Source of the DNA: Favolaschia claudopus
Taxonomy: Eukaryota; Basidiomycota; Agaricomycetes; Agaricales; Mycenaceae
Length of the DNA stretch: 64,000 nt
Direction of reading: 5' to 3'
NCBI GenBank assembly: GCA_037176885.1
Contig: JAWWNJ010000189.1
Span: 248,001 to 312,000, forward strand
In this document: piece after piece, positions 11,251 to 22,424 of the stretch
Position numbering within the stretch: position 1 is the first letter of the stretch
Layout: each line of letters starts with the position of its first letter
The notes under the pieces: generated by a model
Databases searched by the model: none
The model's input: the letters and a program-made list of their open reading frames with translations, nothing else
Told to the model about the DNA's origin: nothing
Program-made: the position numbers and the translations under genes

Positions 11251-12126
11251 GAAATGGATGATGGTGGTCGAGGAAAGAGAAGAGCTCGGATCTGAAACAT
11301 CAGATCGGCCCCCTCTCTGCCACTGTCACAAAACGGCACACCGTCCTCCCGTGCTCGGACAGTGTTTCCATACTCGGAAGGATTGGTGTTCACGAATTGG
11401 TGAAGAAGTCAAGGTTAGGGCTTTCGGCTCCGATGCGCCGATGACCTCCATGACGGGGATCCTCTTCATTCCTCCCCCCCACTCTCGCTGGCGACGACTT
11501 CAACGGAAACGAACGTTCACGCACCGGTGGAGAATTGGGAAGTGGCGAGCGCCGCTCGCGGCTGCTGTTAGCATCCTATTCGCTCGGACATTTTACAAAT
11601 GCGGCACCTCCATCTTCAAGATTCTTCGTTTATCGTTGGACATCAAGCGCCGTGAAGCGGCTGTTAGTGATCGTGAGGTGGATTCTCAGGATTGGGGGGC
11701 AACGAAGGGGGGGATTAGACGATGGAAGAGAAAGAAAAATCCAGTACGCACTCATTCAGAGGGCGTCATTGTCGCCAGTCCTTCCTCCTAGAATGAATAC
11801 CTGTTGGACAACCACACGACATCTCTATCCCTTCGCTTCCCACTTCGACGACAACGACTACGAAGCACTGTCAAGGCTATTAGTCGCCAGTCATCTTCTC
11901 GTTTGCCCTTGAGCTGCAAATATCCGACTCTTCCCTTCAAGATAGACGCGACGCCGTGCCTTCTCCTGTCTCAATCTTCGACCCTCGAGCGCGTTTAGGA
12001 CGCTGCTGGGGCTTGGATTTTGGATGCGAATTTCTCCTTTTCTTCGTCGCAAGATTTCTATTCTTCAATGCGCTGTCGCTGGGGGGCTGAGAGGGGATTT
12101 GGAGCAACAACGCAACAAAGACATTA

Positions 12127-12494
12127 GAGACTTTGCGGTAGCCACTGGTGGCTATTGGTGGCTAATTTTTCTCGGGACCGGATGACAGCCTCTGGGTGGA
12201 TTAGCCACTATTTGTACTACCTATTAGAGTATTTTGGCAAACGGTGAAAATCAAATTTCAGTTCGAAAAACTAAGCGAGTTTAGTGAAAAACTACAGTGG
12301 GCTGCGCACTGTTTTGCGGCTCCACAACCAAAATTTGGTTGGCGGGAACTGAAGAAAAAAATCATTTTTCACCGTTTGCCAAAGTGCTCTATTCACGGGA
12401 TGCTAGGGTGGCTAACTCGAGCGGGAGGCTCAAAAAACTATTGCACACGAAGAGCCACAAATAGCCACCGGTGGCTTCCGCAATTGAAAGTCTC
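12127..12494. mobile_element. MITE with GAGACTTTGCGG-type ends and TA duplication
   Basis: The left end GAGACTTTGCGGTAGCCAC and right end (reverse complement GAGACTTTCAATTGCGGAAG) form an imperfect terminal inverted repeat flanked by TA at 12125-12126 and 12495-12496. Inner pairs GCCACTGGTGGC and GCCACCGGTGGC extend the arms. The same type of ends occur on the element at 27624-28072. A smaller MITE is nested inside. Confidence 0.7.
12227..12389. mobile_element. 163-bp MITE nested in the 12127-12494 element
   Basis: The termini are GAGTATTTTGGCAAACGGTG and the reverse complement of CACCGTTTGCCAAAGTGCTC, flanked by TA on both sides (12225-12226 and 12390-12391). It has no coding capacity. Removing it leaves a continuous host MITE of about 203 bp. 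Confidence 0.75.
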
Positions 12495-12910
12495 TATTAC
12501 CGCTTCGATGACGGCTTGGCATATCAATCCACCTTTCCTATAATTGTCTTCGCTCGTCAACGCTACTCCCTCGAAAACTATGTGTTACCCCCCGGGCTCA
12601 ACGTGCTCGTCGTCCCCTGTATACTCACTCCTCCCTCAATATCCACGGCGGAGCGCTGTGTACGTGTCGTGCGCTTAGCTGCTCCAGGCTATTCCTCTCC
12701 ACCTGTCCCATTCCGCTTTTCGCGATGTGCTTCGGCTAGCGCGGTATTCTTTAAGGTTCCGTTCTCATAGTAGATAGTATCATTCACAGTTTCACCTCTG
12801 AGTCTCCACTCCGCCCAATGCCTCCTCGTTCACATGTTACTGCCTTGGAAATTCATGCCATGCTACGCTTCCACGACCTCTTTGGGACGACTCTTCTGGT
12901 ATTCACCTCC

Positions 12911-12947
12911 CATAGACCGAGCGCGGTTAATCTGCTGCTGGTCTATG
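12911..12947 (+). other. stem-loop with perfect 8-bp outer stem
   Basis: CATAGACC pairs perfectly with GGTCTATG and encloses GAGCGCGG and CTGCTGCT. It has the same core as the hairpins near 3.6 kb but a completely different outer stem. Confidence 0.6.
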
Positions 12948-13210
12948 TCTTGATGCCCTCTCTACTTCGTAACGAAGTGAAGTCTTGGATGTGCACCCGC
13001 AGCCTCATCTCGCTCTTCTTCCTATGCCCTTTCCATTTCTGGCTACAATTCCATTGGCCAATTATGCAATATTCCCAGCAACTCTTCATTAGTCTGCCGC
13101 TATTCCTATTCCATTTCCCTTTGTCATTCAGCCCAGCACGTCACCACCCATTCGACTTTCTCTTACTCCTGGATGCGAATTCCGGCCTCCATGTTCTCCC
13201 GCTTCTTACA

Positions 13211-14448
13211 ACACCCATATTTCCTCCCCAAAAAATTTTCTCTTCCTTCCAAAACATACGAACATGGAGGGTTGATTTTTCATCGTGCAGATCCTGCTAC
13301 TGCTGCTCCACCTCTCGGAGCTGCCTTCGCATGGACTACAAAAAGAAAAAGTGGGGGGCTGTAGGGGATGTATAGGGAGTGTGTACCCTAGAGTCTATGC
13401 ATAGCATAGACTCAGAGGCTGCTGGAGCATTAGCTCTATAGCGCCAGGGATACACTCAACATACCCTGCAGGCCAGACGGGAGCAATACAGGCTGGCCTG
13501 AATAGCTACAGGTTGCCGCCTTGAGGGAGGCCTGGAGCGCGGCTAGGGTGATACTGCGAATGCAGTACAGAGTCTATGATTAGAGGCTATGCCTCCATAG
13601 CTCTGCTAGTCCCCCCAGCGTGCATACCCCGAGTCAGGGACTCATAGCTGGCGCAGCGTTAGCACAGCCTAGCGCCTGGGATGCACACTAGCTCACACTG
13701 CAGGCTAGATGAGAGCAATCGAGGCTGGCCCAAGGATCTTTGTGGAGCACAGATCTGGAGCTTAGCCAGGGTGCACTGCAGGTGCAGTCCAGAGTCTATG
13801 GATGAGGTTCATCCTACTGTAGCTCTGCTAGTCCGCCCTGGCTACCAGCTGGCGATAGGCATCTGGACTTCATTGCAGATGCCATTGCGGCAGCCAATAA
13901 TGCAAAGCATCACTGCCGCATTCTCCAATAAAGCTGGCCAACTTTTTTTTCTTCCCTCCTCCTTGATGGAATCTCTTCATCCTAGGGATGCAGAATTTGG
14001 GGGGCCATTGTGATGCTATCCTGGGATGAGCATACTCAATTTCTGCTTCATAGCAGGCACCAACCGTTTGGGGGGCACTGTGACGGGTCTATATAATATT
14101 TACTTACTTAAACGCTTGTTACCTTATATTCTGCATGTAGATATTACATAATCTAATCTTGCTTAACCTGAACTACTATGTACGGTTAAGAGGGATCTCA
14201 ACGAGCGGCGGCGCTACCGCCGAAGGCTAACCACCCAGGACCCGATGCTTGCCTGAACATGCGTATAACTGTTCCATGGCCCCGGTGCTGCGGGGGCTCC
14301 TGTCCAGGATCACACGACCCCTAGTCGATGGGTTACAACGGCTGACGAGACACGACTAACAACCGCCAGCGCCCAGAGCGCTGGTTCTCTTCTCTCTATT
14401 CTTGTTCCTTCCCATTCCCAAGAAGCCGCCGAACCGACTCGCATCACA
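13211..14448 (+). mobile_element. LTR retrotransposon 3' end, copy B
   Basis: Near-identical to 969-2206, offset by exactly 12,242 bp along its full length, with only a couple of substitutions noticed (near 14164 and 14385). It has the same non-coding internal tail, polypurine tract TTTGGGGGGCAC and 370-bp LTR (14079-14448). The flanks differ completely from those of copy A, so either both inserted independently or the block was duplicated recently. Confidence 0.8.
14079..14448 (+). repeat. 370-bp LTR, copy B
   Basis: It begins TGTGACGGG and ends CATCACA, as in copy A. It is followed directly by unrelated sequence that encodes an acidic protein tail on the minus strand. Confidence 0.75.
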
Positions 14449-14655
14449 CATAATCTTCACACAAAGCAGCATACCACGCTACGTCGTGAGCCGCTAGCGC
14501 AACTACGCGAGCCTCACCGTCGCCAGCTGGAGGCTCCGCCACATCCCCATCGTGCTCTTCGTCTGGGTCCAAATAACATTCGGAGTCCGAGTCCAAGTCT
14601 GAGCCTTCTGTATGTTGTTCTGATACCATCCGCACCGGAGCCCCCAGCGACGCGA
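14444..14655 (-). pseudogene. acidic C-terminal protein fragment (possible Harbinger tail)
   Basis: The minus strand encodes an Asp/Glu-rich stretch (SDLDSDSECYLDPDEEHDGD) followed by AWYAALCEDYV and a stop. The layout (acidic linker, then a helix ending in a W..Y segment at the stop) resembles the tail of the Harbinger transposase at 53123-53343, but the sequences are not close enough to be sure. It is cut off by the LTR on one side and by the MITE end at 14661 on the other. This is a fragment of unknown origin. Confidence 0.3.
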
Positions 14656-15073
14656 GTATACTGTAGCAATTTGTATGGGTGAAACAGACCCCTGAGCGTG
14701 ACTGGAAACGCTACGCATGGAAACCAGAAACGGCCTCAGCGTTATGCGTGACATCATAAAATTCTTGAAACGGGAAGGAAACACCAAAAAATCTTTTCTC
14801 GAAGGTTGAACGGATTCTGGGCAATTTTTAGCTGGAATCCCACTGCTCTCACCGAGGATTAGGGTTAGCACAGCCTCGCACCTCACTTTTATACATTTCA
14901 CCAGCCTCGGGATATATTTTTCCTGTGAGCTCAACTTCTCAGTATATACTTCTTCTCCAAAATATATATATCCGACCTTAGATTAATATATATTGGTTTC
15001 TGCTCACCCAGGATATTTTTTCGTCAGCTCACACTCTATACTCGCAAAATCGTGATATATGAGGTTTTGATTA

Positions 15074-15237
15074 GAGCTTATTTGCAACCGGTCAGAAGCA
15101 GATTTCCAAGGACAAAGCTAAGCGAGAATTATGAAAATTGAGAGGCGCGTACTGATACAAATTTCTCTCCACAAGTGAGATTGACTGACATCTAGGTAGG
15201 GTAATTCCTATTTTTTACCGGTTGCAAATAAGCTCTA
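15074..15237. mobile_element. 164-bp MITE, ends GAGCTTATTTGCAACCGGT
   Basis: Perfect 19-bp terminal inverted repeats GAGCTTATTTGCAACCGGT / ACCGGTTGCAAATAAGCTC are flanked by TA duplications (15072-15073 and 15238-15239). No ORF. A related terminus (GTTGCTAATAAGCTCTA) is seen near 45953-45970. Confidence 0.8.
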
Positions 15238-15250
15238 TTCAAACAGCACA

Positions 15251-15787
15251 TTGACCGCCATAAAAAGTAACCGGAATCTTGCTTTTAGCACGCAGATTTT
15301 GTGACTTACAGTAGACCACTTTGAGCAATATAGATCTTCTTTAAATGGTGTTTGCTACAACTTACATGATATGAGTCGGGCATCAAATTTATAGCAAACA
15401 TAGAGATCGATTCTCAAAATTCAGCCAATTCAGTGATTTTTGCCTTTTTCGGCAATAGGTCGGCAGTATTTCTAGTCAGTGAGCATTTGAAAAATAGCTT
15501 TCCCCATCTTATGTAGCCGTGTATAACAGCTCAGGGCTTCACAGAAAGTTTTCATGCTTCAATAACCCCTGAAAAACAACGTACCACATTCTCACCCTGA
15601 GTTATATATCAAAGAGGATCAAATATCAACGCCCAAAATCACAGCACGTCAACGCAGCTCTGTGTGCAGTAGCATATAACTGGTTCTTACCTACAGGGCA
15701 GCTTTGGCACCGTGGTGACTGAACTAAGTAGGGTTCAGTCACCACGGTCCGCAATTTCTGATTCCGGTTACTTTTGGTGATGACGAG
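15251..15787. mobile_element. MITE of the AAAAGTAACCGG family (degraded)
   Basis: AAAAAGTAACCGGAATC on the left and GATTCCGGTTACTTTTGGTG on the right form the inverted termini. The left outer 10 bp have decayed. It is similar in size and ends to 16164-16686 and 30847-31372. No coding potential. Confidence 0.6.
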
Positions 15788-16163
15788 TAGCAGTAGATTT
15801 GACGGACATTTTACGGCCACAAATTTAAACATAATACTTTGACACTTTTGTATGTCACGCAGTACTCAGGGAAACCACACAACCGTTATGCGTTTAGTCT
15901 CCCTAGTCAGACCATAGATCCCGAGGCTATTTTCTTGAGAAATTTGGACGGGAAGAAAATAGCCTGATATATGGTCTGATTTTACGTGACAACTGTTAGC
16001 CGTAGGTCGACGTTCCGGATTAGGAAACGCCCAAAACGGAAGTGGCACACAAGTCGTACCACAAAAACATTTTGCCAATTGTAACCACACCAAACTGTAG
16101 CTAGGAAGCATACCTTTCATTTGGTGCAGGGGATTTGGCCAACTCCTCTCCATTCCAATGTTA

Positions 16164-16686
16164 CTCGGCGTTACCAAAAGTAACCGGAACCAGAAATTGC
16201 CAGTGTGCGACAAAGAGAATACATAACCGCTGGGCAGATTGAGACTAGATTCATGATAAAGTATATACTGTTGCATGTGAGATAGTTGGGCCTCACTGTG
16301 TTATTGTTGTGCGTCTATTTGAATTGGAATTATTTTTTTCCTGATGGTTGAACATGATGTCCGGTTCTCACCAACTCATAAAAGTTCGAGACCGGCATAG
16401 TAAATTCTGAGACTTCATGTACACCATTATAAGACCTAAATCCTATTTTACAGGCACTCAATGACACAAAATCTGGGCAACTGCCGTCCCAAAAATGCAA
16501 ACATTACCAAATTAGGAAATTTCCGAATTTCGGATATTTCTCTGCCTGTCCAATGTTCCACTTCATGTTTACGGCGTGAAAGTTGAGGAAAACATGCCAT
16601 AGATAAGAGCTGGATCCCTCAAAGTTGGTTGACATTCGAAATTCCTCTGTAATTCCACGATTACGGTTACTTTTGGTAATGCCGAG
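16164..16686. mobile_element. 523-bp MITE of the CTCGG...AAAAGTAACCG family
   Basis: The termini are CTCGGCGTTACCAAAAGTAA and the inverted GGTTACTTTTGGTAATGCCG, flanked by TA (16162-16163, 16687-16688). The TA duplication and lack of ORF point to a Tc1/mariner-type non-autonomous element. Confidence 0.75.
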
Positions 16687-17190
16687 TATGTACAAGGTCA
16701 TCTTTCCAAAAAAGGCAACATATCACGAAAAGCTTCCAAACCCATTTTCGACGCGTTTGGGACAATGTTGCACAAAACACCAGGCAGGATTTGTCGCGTT
16801 ACATAAGCTTACGTACACTCAACACGTGATATATCCGTGACTGCGACGCGTCAAATTCAACCAACAAACACTACTTTTGGGTTTCGGGGGAAGGAGAGCT
16901 TAATAGCTTGCAGAGAGGCCGATGCAATAATAGTCCTGGGGTATCATTTCAGCTTGTAGCCCACCTCGAGGCTCCTTTCAGGTCCCTTCAGGATCATCAA
17001 CCACTGGGAAATAGCCAAGAGACGCCTATTTTGAGGCCGTTACTACCAAAATTGGGGGTGATTTTAGAAGCACCATGCTAACAGAGGCAGCAACAGATTT
17101 TAGATTTTTTTCTCCGGCGTCCCACAGCAAAAACTGTGCCTTTTTCTTTTTCGACCTGCTCATATAAGGGTGCTGCATCGGGGTGACGTC
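16687..17190. other. no gene seen
   Basis: Spacer between two MITEs. I see no recognisable coding region, inverted repeat or RNA gene in it. Confidence 0.4.
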
Positions 17191-17192
17191 TA

Positions 17193-17582
17193 CTGTACTA
17201 TTTCAACCGTAGCTTCACAGGGTGTGACACGTTATTCATTAGATTCAACTTTCCGCTGTTTCTGCCTGTGACAGTTTTTTTCATCATTCAAATGGTGATA
17301 GATTCACTTGAGATTCACAGTGCTGTGGGTCAAATTCCCAGTACTTTGAGCTGCTGACATCAAGAGCAGATTCAAAACCATTGTATATGCAAGAAGGCAA
17401 GAATTTCTGCTCACCTTTACTGGCGCTGAAGAAAATTTGAGTAAAATCACGGGAAAATTCGAATTTTTGGTTAAACTGTCACTAGATTCAACCCCCCCTC
17501 ATTACACGTTACGAAAATTGAATAGCTTCAAGTCACCGGTCGTTGTTACGCGTTACTTGAATCTACGGTTGAAATAGTACAG
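17193..17582. mobile_element. 390-bp MITE, ends CTGTACTATTTCAACCGTAG
   Basis: The left end CTGTACTATTTCAACCGTAG and right end (CTACGGTTGAAATAGTACAG) are perfect inverted repeats, flanked by TA at 17191-17192 and 17583-17584. The subterminal words GTGTGACACGTTATT and GTTACGCGTTACTTGAATC also recur in the 59024-59257 element. No coding capacity. Confidence 0.8.
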
Positions 17583-17584
17583 TA

Positions 17585-18536
17585 TCTTACTAGGACTATT
17601 TTTCCTTCTGCTAGATATGCTCGATACCACAAACAACAATTAAAATAATTAAGCGCCGGCCGTCAAACTGCCAAACACCAGAAAATAAAGTAAATACCAA
17701 ACTCGAAGAAAAGTCTCGGCTGAGTCGCAAGGAGAGGGCGCGCGTGGGGGTGCGCTTCAAGCAGCAATGGGTGGTGGGGAAATGGCTAGGACCGGCGGGC
17801 AAAAGGAGAGCTGCTCTGGGTCTAAAATAGCAGGTCGGAAACTGGAGCGACATGTACATATTAGGTGGGAGGTCAAAGGTCGAAAAGGTGGAGATAGAGC
17901 CAGTGGGGTGGGAGTGGTGCGGGAATCAGGGTGGGAACGGATGGTTCGAGGGACCGCTGGCTGGTAGCGGGCTCTTGAGTGGTGCAAGGTTGAAAATGGT
18001 GGGATGTTGGGAGGACGCCGGCAGATATTCAACAGTGGTCTTGGAATTTTGCAAGGGCGGAAATTGAAGGGTGGGGTGGTACTTGGTGCGGGCTGTGCGG
18101 TGTGTTGTGCATATGTTTTGATTCAGGGAATGGTGACATGAATATCTGAAGCCTTGCGAGACAGTGGTGATACCAATGGTGGGCTGATAAAGGTTGAGAA
18201 AGGCAAGGAACAAAAGAGAAGGAAGGACGAGAGACAACAAGATATAGAAATGAGGATAGCAAGAGGAGTAAGTGGTTGACTTTCCATAAGCATTTTCATT
18301 TCTTCTGTAAATTTCACGGGGTGCCAGTGATGCTGCAGTCAAGAATAGATCCACGAGATTTAATCCGGAGCATTGTCCGCGAGCAGCAAAAAATGCGAAC
18401 CTCATTTTCCAGTCCAATTCAGCCGACGTGTTTTGGTTGGTCGGCAACCTGGTAAGAGTGCATATTTGGGTGTTGGTACTATGGCTGCCCATGGCCGAAT
18501 ATCTAGGAATGCCGACTCGCCAAGTCCGGCCAAGGT
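17585..18536. other. no supportable gene
   Basis: A purine-rich plus strand around 17700-18300 opens long frames on the minus strand (for example 17926-18492), but these show no recognisable domain or intron pattern. I treat them as composition artefacts. Confidence 0.4.
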
Positions 18537-18543
18537 GGTGAAT

Positions 18544-19098
18544 CCCAGCGAAAAGTCCGTCTTGGGATATCTTGGGATATCTTGAATAGGACGCATTTCA
18601 GGAGAATTCAAGATATTCCAAGATATCCCAAGAGAATTGACGTCGTATATCTTGAGATATCTTGGGATATCTTGAGTTTTGATCTTGAATCTATTTTAAT
18701 ATTTGCGCCTCATTTCTGGCTCTCGCGGTGCAAAGGGAACCGGCAAAAATGTTCTCGCACCAGCAGGCTCGAACCCACACGAGTCCCAGAACACATTCCG
18801 ATCTACAACACCAACCACTAAACCACACAAGCTTGAGAAGGCTTCGGCAGAAACCATCTAGCACCGGCTCTAACCCTCCGGCACAGATGCCGTTTTTTAT
18901 TCTGGTCGATATGCTGTTTTTGATTTTCTGAGGTCCAAGAAAAAATTTCCGAAAAGCTGGAATCCGTGGTATGAAAACATGAATTTGGAATAATTTTGAG
19001 GCGACTCAAGAGGATACAAGATGTGGATAAAAATAGCTAGGAGGATACAAGATTTCCCAAGATATCCCAAGATATCTCAAGATGGACTTTTCGCTGGG
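18544..19098. mobile_element. 555-bp hAT-like MITE with GATATC repeats and tRNA-like core
   Basis: The termini are CCCAGCGAAAAGTCC and GGACTTTTCGCTGGG, flanked by a 7-bp direct repeat GGTGAAT (18537-18543, 19099-19105). The preceding base differs (T/G), so the original may have been 8 bp as expected for hAT elements. Subterminal regions repeat CTTGGGATATCTTG several times in both orientations. The interior holds a tRNA-like segment on the minus strand. Confidence 0.65.
18755..18830 (-). ncRNA. tRNA-like segment with A- and B-box motifs inside a MITE
   Basis: Read on the minus strand, TGGTTTAGTGG resembles a pol III A box and GGTTCGAGCC a B box, about 45 bp apart as in tRNA genes and tRNA-derived SINEs. 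I could not fold a full cloverleaf, so this is not called a functional tRNA. Confidence 0.45.
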
Positions 19099-19515
19099 GG
19101 TGAATGTTTAATTAGAGGTAAAATAAATCTAATGAGGGGGTGGGGACTCCTCCAATAGATTTTTGGTTTTTATTCTCCGCTTGATTTTCTAAATGAGATC
19201 CAAACTTGATGGGGTCCCGACAGCTGTCTCGGGATGGTGGTGATATGGCGGCGAGAACAGTCGAAATAATGCGAAAACATTTTTTAATGCTTATGGAAAG
19301 GCAACCAGTAGAAATAAAATGGAACAAATTTTTGAAAAACAACAGGAGCCTGTCAGGAGGAGACCACAAAAAAATAAGACAAGAGAGAGGAACAAGAGAG
19401 AGGGACAAACAAAAAGAGAGGAAAGCACACCAGTATCCCCACATTCATCATTTCTTCCCCCTCCTTCTCTGGCCTGCTCCCATCCCTTCTCTGCCCCTCC
19501 ATCCCCCCGATGTAA

Positions 19516-19906
19516 GGCGGTGAAGGTAATGCCGTAAATTACGGATTTGGAAATCGTTCCCACACGCCTTTTACTTCGTATCTCGTTGCCGCAGGAGCTG
19601 GGAGCTGGTTATCAGCGGCAGAATGAGTTTATATACTCCCCTTGATGAGAATCCAGGTTCAAGATATCCTATTCTGCTCCCAGGATGTGGCTATGGAATG
19701 TACAGTGGTTGGCCGGTGGCTTGCCGGTGGCCCGTCCACCAAATTTCAAACTCGTCCGATTTTGCAGATTTTTGTTGGGTTCAAGCGCGAACTACAAGCG
19801 TCTGAACGACCTAGTGACTCTCCACAACATGGAATAGCGAAAAACGCCCCGTGGAACACTCACCGACGCGCCTGATGGGAAACTTTACGGCATTACGCCC
19901 ACCGCC
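19516..19906. repeat. 391-bp inverted-repeat element (GGCGGTG ends)
   Basis: The left GGCGGTG...GTAATGCCGTAAA is matched by TTTACGGCATTACGCCCACCGCC on the right (written as two parts). The arms are about 23 bp with three mismatches. The target duplication is not resolved. No ORF of substance inside. Confidence 0.55.
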
Positions 19907-20367
19907 AATCATCAATCCGACCAAACTGACAGACTACTTATAACACCCCGCAGGTACGAGGACTTCCGTGTTAGAGTAGTCTGTTTACAAGAGACTAGTG
20001 GTGAAGGTCGATGCGCTGGCAGCTGGCTGGCACTGTGGCAGTGTGATTTGTGATGTCACATGCTCGGAATCCTTCCGAAGGTGACTCCGGATATCACCGG
20101 TACTCAATGGAATTCAGACCACAAATTTCCTTCTCAGATGTGATTCTGACCTTTCTTCACCCATGGGGCACCAGTAAAGCGTATGTATGTTACCTTGCAT
20201 GTCAGGAAATTGAGGCCATGACTAATTGATTGAAGAGAAAGTGTTCATTACTGTATTTCAGACTAGAATCCCCAATCCTGGAGATTGTATGCAGAAGGAG
20301 TTTGATATTATTGTTCAAAAATGTTACTTGTATCAGATATTTGCTATTTCAACTCTTATCTGGCCTG

Positions 20368-20790
20368 TACAGTAGAGTCTTTCATATGGAATATCGTCAT
20401 GTGGAATAGCCGCAATATGGAATAGCTTTCCGGCCTCTCCGGTCTTGGGAGAGGGTAATATTCCACTCTCCGCAGTCCGGAATATGGAATATGGATTTGG
20501 AGGCTTTTTTGGTGGATATTCCATTGTCCGAGCGGTGGAAAAGATCTGGGAGCTATTTTTTCCCTGTGGGCTGTGACCATAATGGGTGTGAATTGTGCCT
20601 TGTAACAGGCCAGTGCCATGAAGTCCTCGATCTGGGACTTGGAGTGTGAAATAGCCCAGAATCCAGCCCCTGTTCCCTAGTAAGCGAAGAAATTTTGTCG
20701 GAAAAGAAATTCATTTTTAAAATCATTTTTAAATTGATTTTTTAATATGGAATAACCACAATATGGAACCGACTGTGATCCATATGACAG
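20368..20790. repeat. ATATGGAATA-rich element remnant
   Basis: The words ATATGGAAT, ATGTGGAATA and AATATGGAATA recur after ACAGTAGAGTCTTTC and again before CCGACTGTG. This is the style of pogo/Tc1-like subterminal repeats. Clean inverted ends or a TA pair could not be defined. Confidence 0.4.
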
Positions 20791-21900
20791 CAATGCTGGG
20801 CTCAAAGTCAGCACAAGGGGTTGCGGAAAATAATAAAAAATACCTATACCCGTTTTTTTTTGGCCTATGTCCCATGTCTGTGGACTAAGGCTGGATATAA
20901 TTATGAGTATATTTGAATATAATTGATTGTAATCCTAAAGTTATGATTAAATATGGGCGCCCCCCATAATCTTAGTCTGAGGGATACGAGGGATTAAATT
21001 ACATTACAGTACGATTATATTACAGTACGGGGTCCGTATTTAATCGTAATCTTGAGGGAGGGCAGGAGTAGTGAAATGCCTTTCTCCTCTATAGAAAACG
21101 GCTTACTATGAGGAACTATGATTGACTATAGCAAACTATGGTGCACTCTGAAACTGACCTGCTTACTATGAATGTCTATGAGGCACTCTGAGGTACTAAG
21201 TTATGACACTCAGTGGGGCTACTATAGCGAGCTTTTATGGACTTAAAATGAGGGTCTCATTGATTGTACTAGGAAGCTCCGACTACGTCGGAAGGCACCT
21301 TGCTTGCTCGAAGGATAGATTCCGCACCCGAGAGATGATGAACTCTCCGGCGTTTTTTAATCAACTGAGTCCGAGGCCGACGTGTAAAGCGCTAGCAACT
21401 TTTAATTAGGGTAAGTAGTAAGACAATAGATGATGGTGCGAGAGAGAGACTGCAATAGATGATTGATTACTCATTAAGGGCCGGGAAGGCCTGGTGTTCA
21501 AATGAAACGAGCCGTAGCAAGATTGTAGAGATGTGACGAGTCCCCAAAGTAGAATGAAGCTACGAGTTCCACTGCGCAGGGCAAGAACAGCGCGTAGGAT
21601 ATGGAATGAGAGCCTTCAATGAAGCAAAGTACTGAAACTTGCAACTGAGCGGTGAGGTGAGCGAGTCTGCAGACAGAGAACGACGAAAGCGACGACCTGT
21701 CTTTAACTCAACAGAAGACATAGGTCACAGGCGACGATGACAAAAACAAGTTGAGACGACGAACCGGTCTCAAAGTAAAAGTGTGAGATACTTCGAGTCG
21801 ATGAGTCTGTGCATTGGTTGAAAGCCCAGGGGCTGAATGTGCGTCCATATGTGCAATGTAGGCCGAAGGGATGAAGATTAGAGTCCGGGAGAGACAATGA
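20791..21900. other. no supportable gene; AT-rich then purine-rich spacer
   Basis: Around 20900-21060 there are repeated ATTACAGTACG words. Around 21080-21200 CTATGA-type words recur. No coding signal or defined element. Confidence 0.4.
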
Positions 21901-22062
21901 CACTGGAAAGAAGAAAACAGAGCGAACTGGAGCGCCTTCATGACCGCCTCGATCGCCTTGAGTTCGGAGATGCTGCAGCTTCTACACCCCGGGGGCGCGC
22001 CCGCACTTTGCTTGCCTTTTATGGTAATTCTCATCAAACTCGGCAAACTGACATATTTTGAG
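21900..22062 (+). pseudogene. Gag-like N-terminal coiled-coil fragment
   Basis: The plus strand encodes ELERLHDRLDRLEFGDAAAS and then TPRGRARTLLAFYGNS before a stop. The same segment (LQRVHDRLDRLEFGDTAAS, then TPR) occurs at 47612-47782, so this is a repeated coding element. Its heptad-like Leu/Arg pattern suggests a coiled coil. At 47.6 kb it lies just upstream of the TGTGACGGG LTR, which suggests it is the start of that retrotransposon's gag. Product assignment is inference. Confidence 0.4.
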
Positions 22063-22424
22063 AGGCTAAACCATGTGGGTGGTCTCCACAGTGACAGTGT
22101 GGGCGGTGGGGATCCCGTAAACATCCTAACAGCAGACACCGTTTCTGCAGCCGTCAAGTCAGCTGATTCCTCAAAACAAGGGACCTGCTCGATGCCCCGG
22201 CCCATCCCTCCCCCAAATCTGTCAGCGATGCCTTTGCCGCGCGCATTGACGAATCCCCTTCACCTAGTTTCTCAGTTTCAACTGGTACAACATCTACTGG
22301 AAGTTTGTGCTTTCGTTTCCCCATACACCTTATACTGATTTGTTTTGTTTCTACTTCAAGTTGATCCCAACCTCAGCATGTCGGTGTTGGCTTCCGTTCG
22401 GATTCCCACCGGCTGGGTGAAACA

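Larger units (their letters stand above)
11540..12947 (+). repeat. second block of AGCGC/GCTGC stem-loops
   Basis: Further members of the hairpin family lie near 11545-11575, 11640-11675, 11985-12020, 12645-12700 and 12911-12947, again with ATTGGGGGGC at 11692 and CTGGGGGGC at about 12081. The block is interrupted by a MITE at 12127-12494. It resembles 2252-6722 and the two may be parts of one field split by the purine-rich tract. Confidence 0.5.
14661..15890 (-). mobile_element. degraded copy of the CTGTAGCAC-type MITE, split by other insertions
   Basis: The end CTGTAGCAATTTGTATGGGT with TA at 14659-14660, and about 175 bp inward, match the reverse complement of 52940-53120. A second block (15790-15890; GTATGTCACGCAGTACTCAGGGAAACC on the plus strand in two parts) matches the other half of the same element near 52585-52660. 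The two blocks are separated by the MITEs at 15074-15237 and about 15251-15787. The far terminus was not found. Confidence 0.55.

Noticed and set aside
17926..18492. 188-codon minus-strand frame
   Set aside because: Opposite a purine-rich stretch; composition is Pro/Ser/His-rich without a domain.
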